NCBI GenBank assembly: GCA_017470735.1
Contig: JAFUYB010000022.1
Span: 1 to 64,000 of the forward strand
From: Lachnospiraceae bacterium
Lineage (GTDB): Bacteria; Bacillota; Clostridia; Lachnospirales; Lachnospiraceae
Reading direction: 5' to 3'
Length of the DNA stretch: 64,000 bases
The notes under the pieces are model-generated. The model did no database searches. It was not told the DNA's origin and saw only the letters and a list, made by a program, of their open reading frames with translations. Below, in pieces: positions 63,657 to 64,000 of the stretch. The translations under genes and the position numbers were made by a program. Every line of letters starts with the position of its first letter. Position 1 is the first letter of the stretch.

Positions 63657-64000
63657 CTATGTATTCTTTTTCAAAACATTGTCCAGCTCCCGCTTTAAAT
63701 GTTTGAGATTGCTCATCACATTTTTATAATCCATACGCTTCGGACCGATGATGCCGATCGTCCCGCGCACTCCCTCGCCAAGCTCGTAGGTCGCTGTCAC
63801 GACCGAACAATCCCGCATCGTCTGGATGTGCGACTCATCCCCGATGTACACCTGGATGCCGGTGCCCGTCTCATCCGACTGCGCGTCGGACAAAAGCTCC
63901 TTTAGCGCATCCTTTTCCTCCAAAGTCGAGATAAAATCGCTCGCCCGCTGGGAATCGGAAAGCTCCGGATACTTGAAAATATTCGTCGTCCCGCTCGTGT
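63657..64000 (-). CDS. hrcA: Heat-inducible repressor HrcA (C-terminal part, runs off window)
   Basis: The frame continues to the right edge, so this is the C-terminal part of about 114 residues. Phrases NIFKYPELSD, IQVYIGDESHIQTMRDCSVV and GTIGIIGPKRMDYKNVMSNL are typical of HrcA, the repressor that binds CIRCE elements. The gene start and CIRCE operator lie beyond 64000. First gene of hrcA-grpE-dnaK-dnaJ. Confidence 0.94.
   Translation of the reverse strand, partial: TSGTTNIFKYPELSDSQRASDFISTLEEKDALKELLSDAQSDETGTGIQVYIGDESHIQTMRDCSVVTATYELGEGVRGTIGIIGPKRMDYKNVMSNLKHLKRELDNVLKKNT

Noticed and set aside
63640-64000. CIRCE operator for the heat-shock operon
   Set aside because: Looked for the TTAGCACTC inverted repeat; none is visible here. 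It should lie before hrcA, outside the window.

Overview
The window looks like a chromosomal segment of a Gram-positive, anaerobic Clostridia, most likely a Lachnospiraceae member. The grounds are: the heat-shock order hrcA-grpE-dnaK-dnaJ; Firmicute-type families (PFL/UPF0210 plus ACT protein, YycJ/WalJ hydrolase, HPr/Crh-like protein, YesL/DUF624, cellobiose-type PTS); strong AGGAGG ribosome binding sites; TTGACA/TATAAT promoters; and abundant cyclic-di-GMP signalling proteins. No rRNA, tRNA or CRISPR array was found. The species cannot be fixed from the sequence alone.

Layout. 0-2.4 kb: remains of a lipoprotein cluster, with a serine hydrolase cut off after its SxxK motif, an intact lipoprotein, and a third lipoprotein broken by a single-base frameshift. 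2.8-16.85 kb: a long leftward operon coding for a membrane HD-GYP phosphodiesterase, a giant propeller-type hybrid kinase without its phospho-accepting His, a second HD-GYP protein with degenerate metal ligands, a LytS-like ATPase remnant, and a MacB-like exporter (FtsX permease, ATPase, HlyD-type adaptor). 16.97-19.05 kb: a LytS-like kinase and a response regulator with a winged-helix output domain. The operon and the lipoprotein cluster share a 35-bp promoter with two 11-bp direct repeats and no clear -35 box, so I infer one activator, perhaps this regulator, controls both.

19.1-22.7 kb: polar amino-acid ABC importer, an acetyltransferase-like protein and a NYN/PIN-type nuclease. 22.8-23.75 kb: a secreted barnase-like RNase and its barstar. 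23.7-33.9 kb (leftward): PFL and ACT proteins, WalJ-like hydrolase, a large FtsA-like ATPase, dephospho-CoA kinase, DNA polymerase I and a Xaa-Pro aminopeptidase. 34.0-43.2 kb: a diguanylate cyclase, NagA, MtaB, an HPr-like protein lacking the active His, and a PrmA-NifS-GalE-ThiI operon. 43.4-49.8 kb: a PTS EIIC, LysR regulator and FGGY kinase set, a second diguanylate cyclase and a YesL-like membrane protein.

49.9-59.5 kb is an AT-richer accessory region that behaves like a defence/toxin island: a DUF4143 ATPase behind a 23-bp tandem repeat, an MNT/HEPN pair with a stop codon inside HEPN, a Sel1-repeat protein, orphan membrane and small proteins, a RloA/RloB (AbiL-like) pair, an orphan Cas6, and MazEF with a perfect palindromic operator. 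The right end returns to core genes (dnaJ, dnaK, grpE, hrcA). An inverted-repeat element that keeps an open frame sits between grpE and dnaK.
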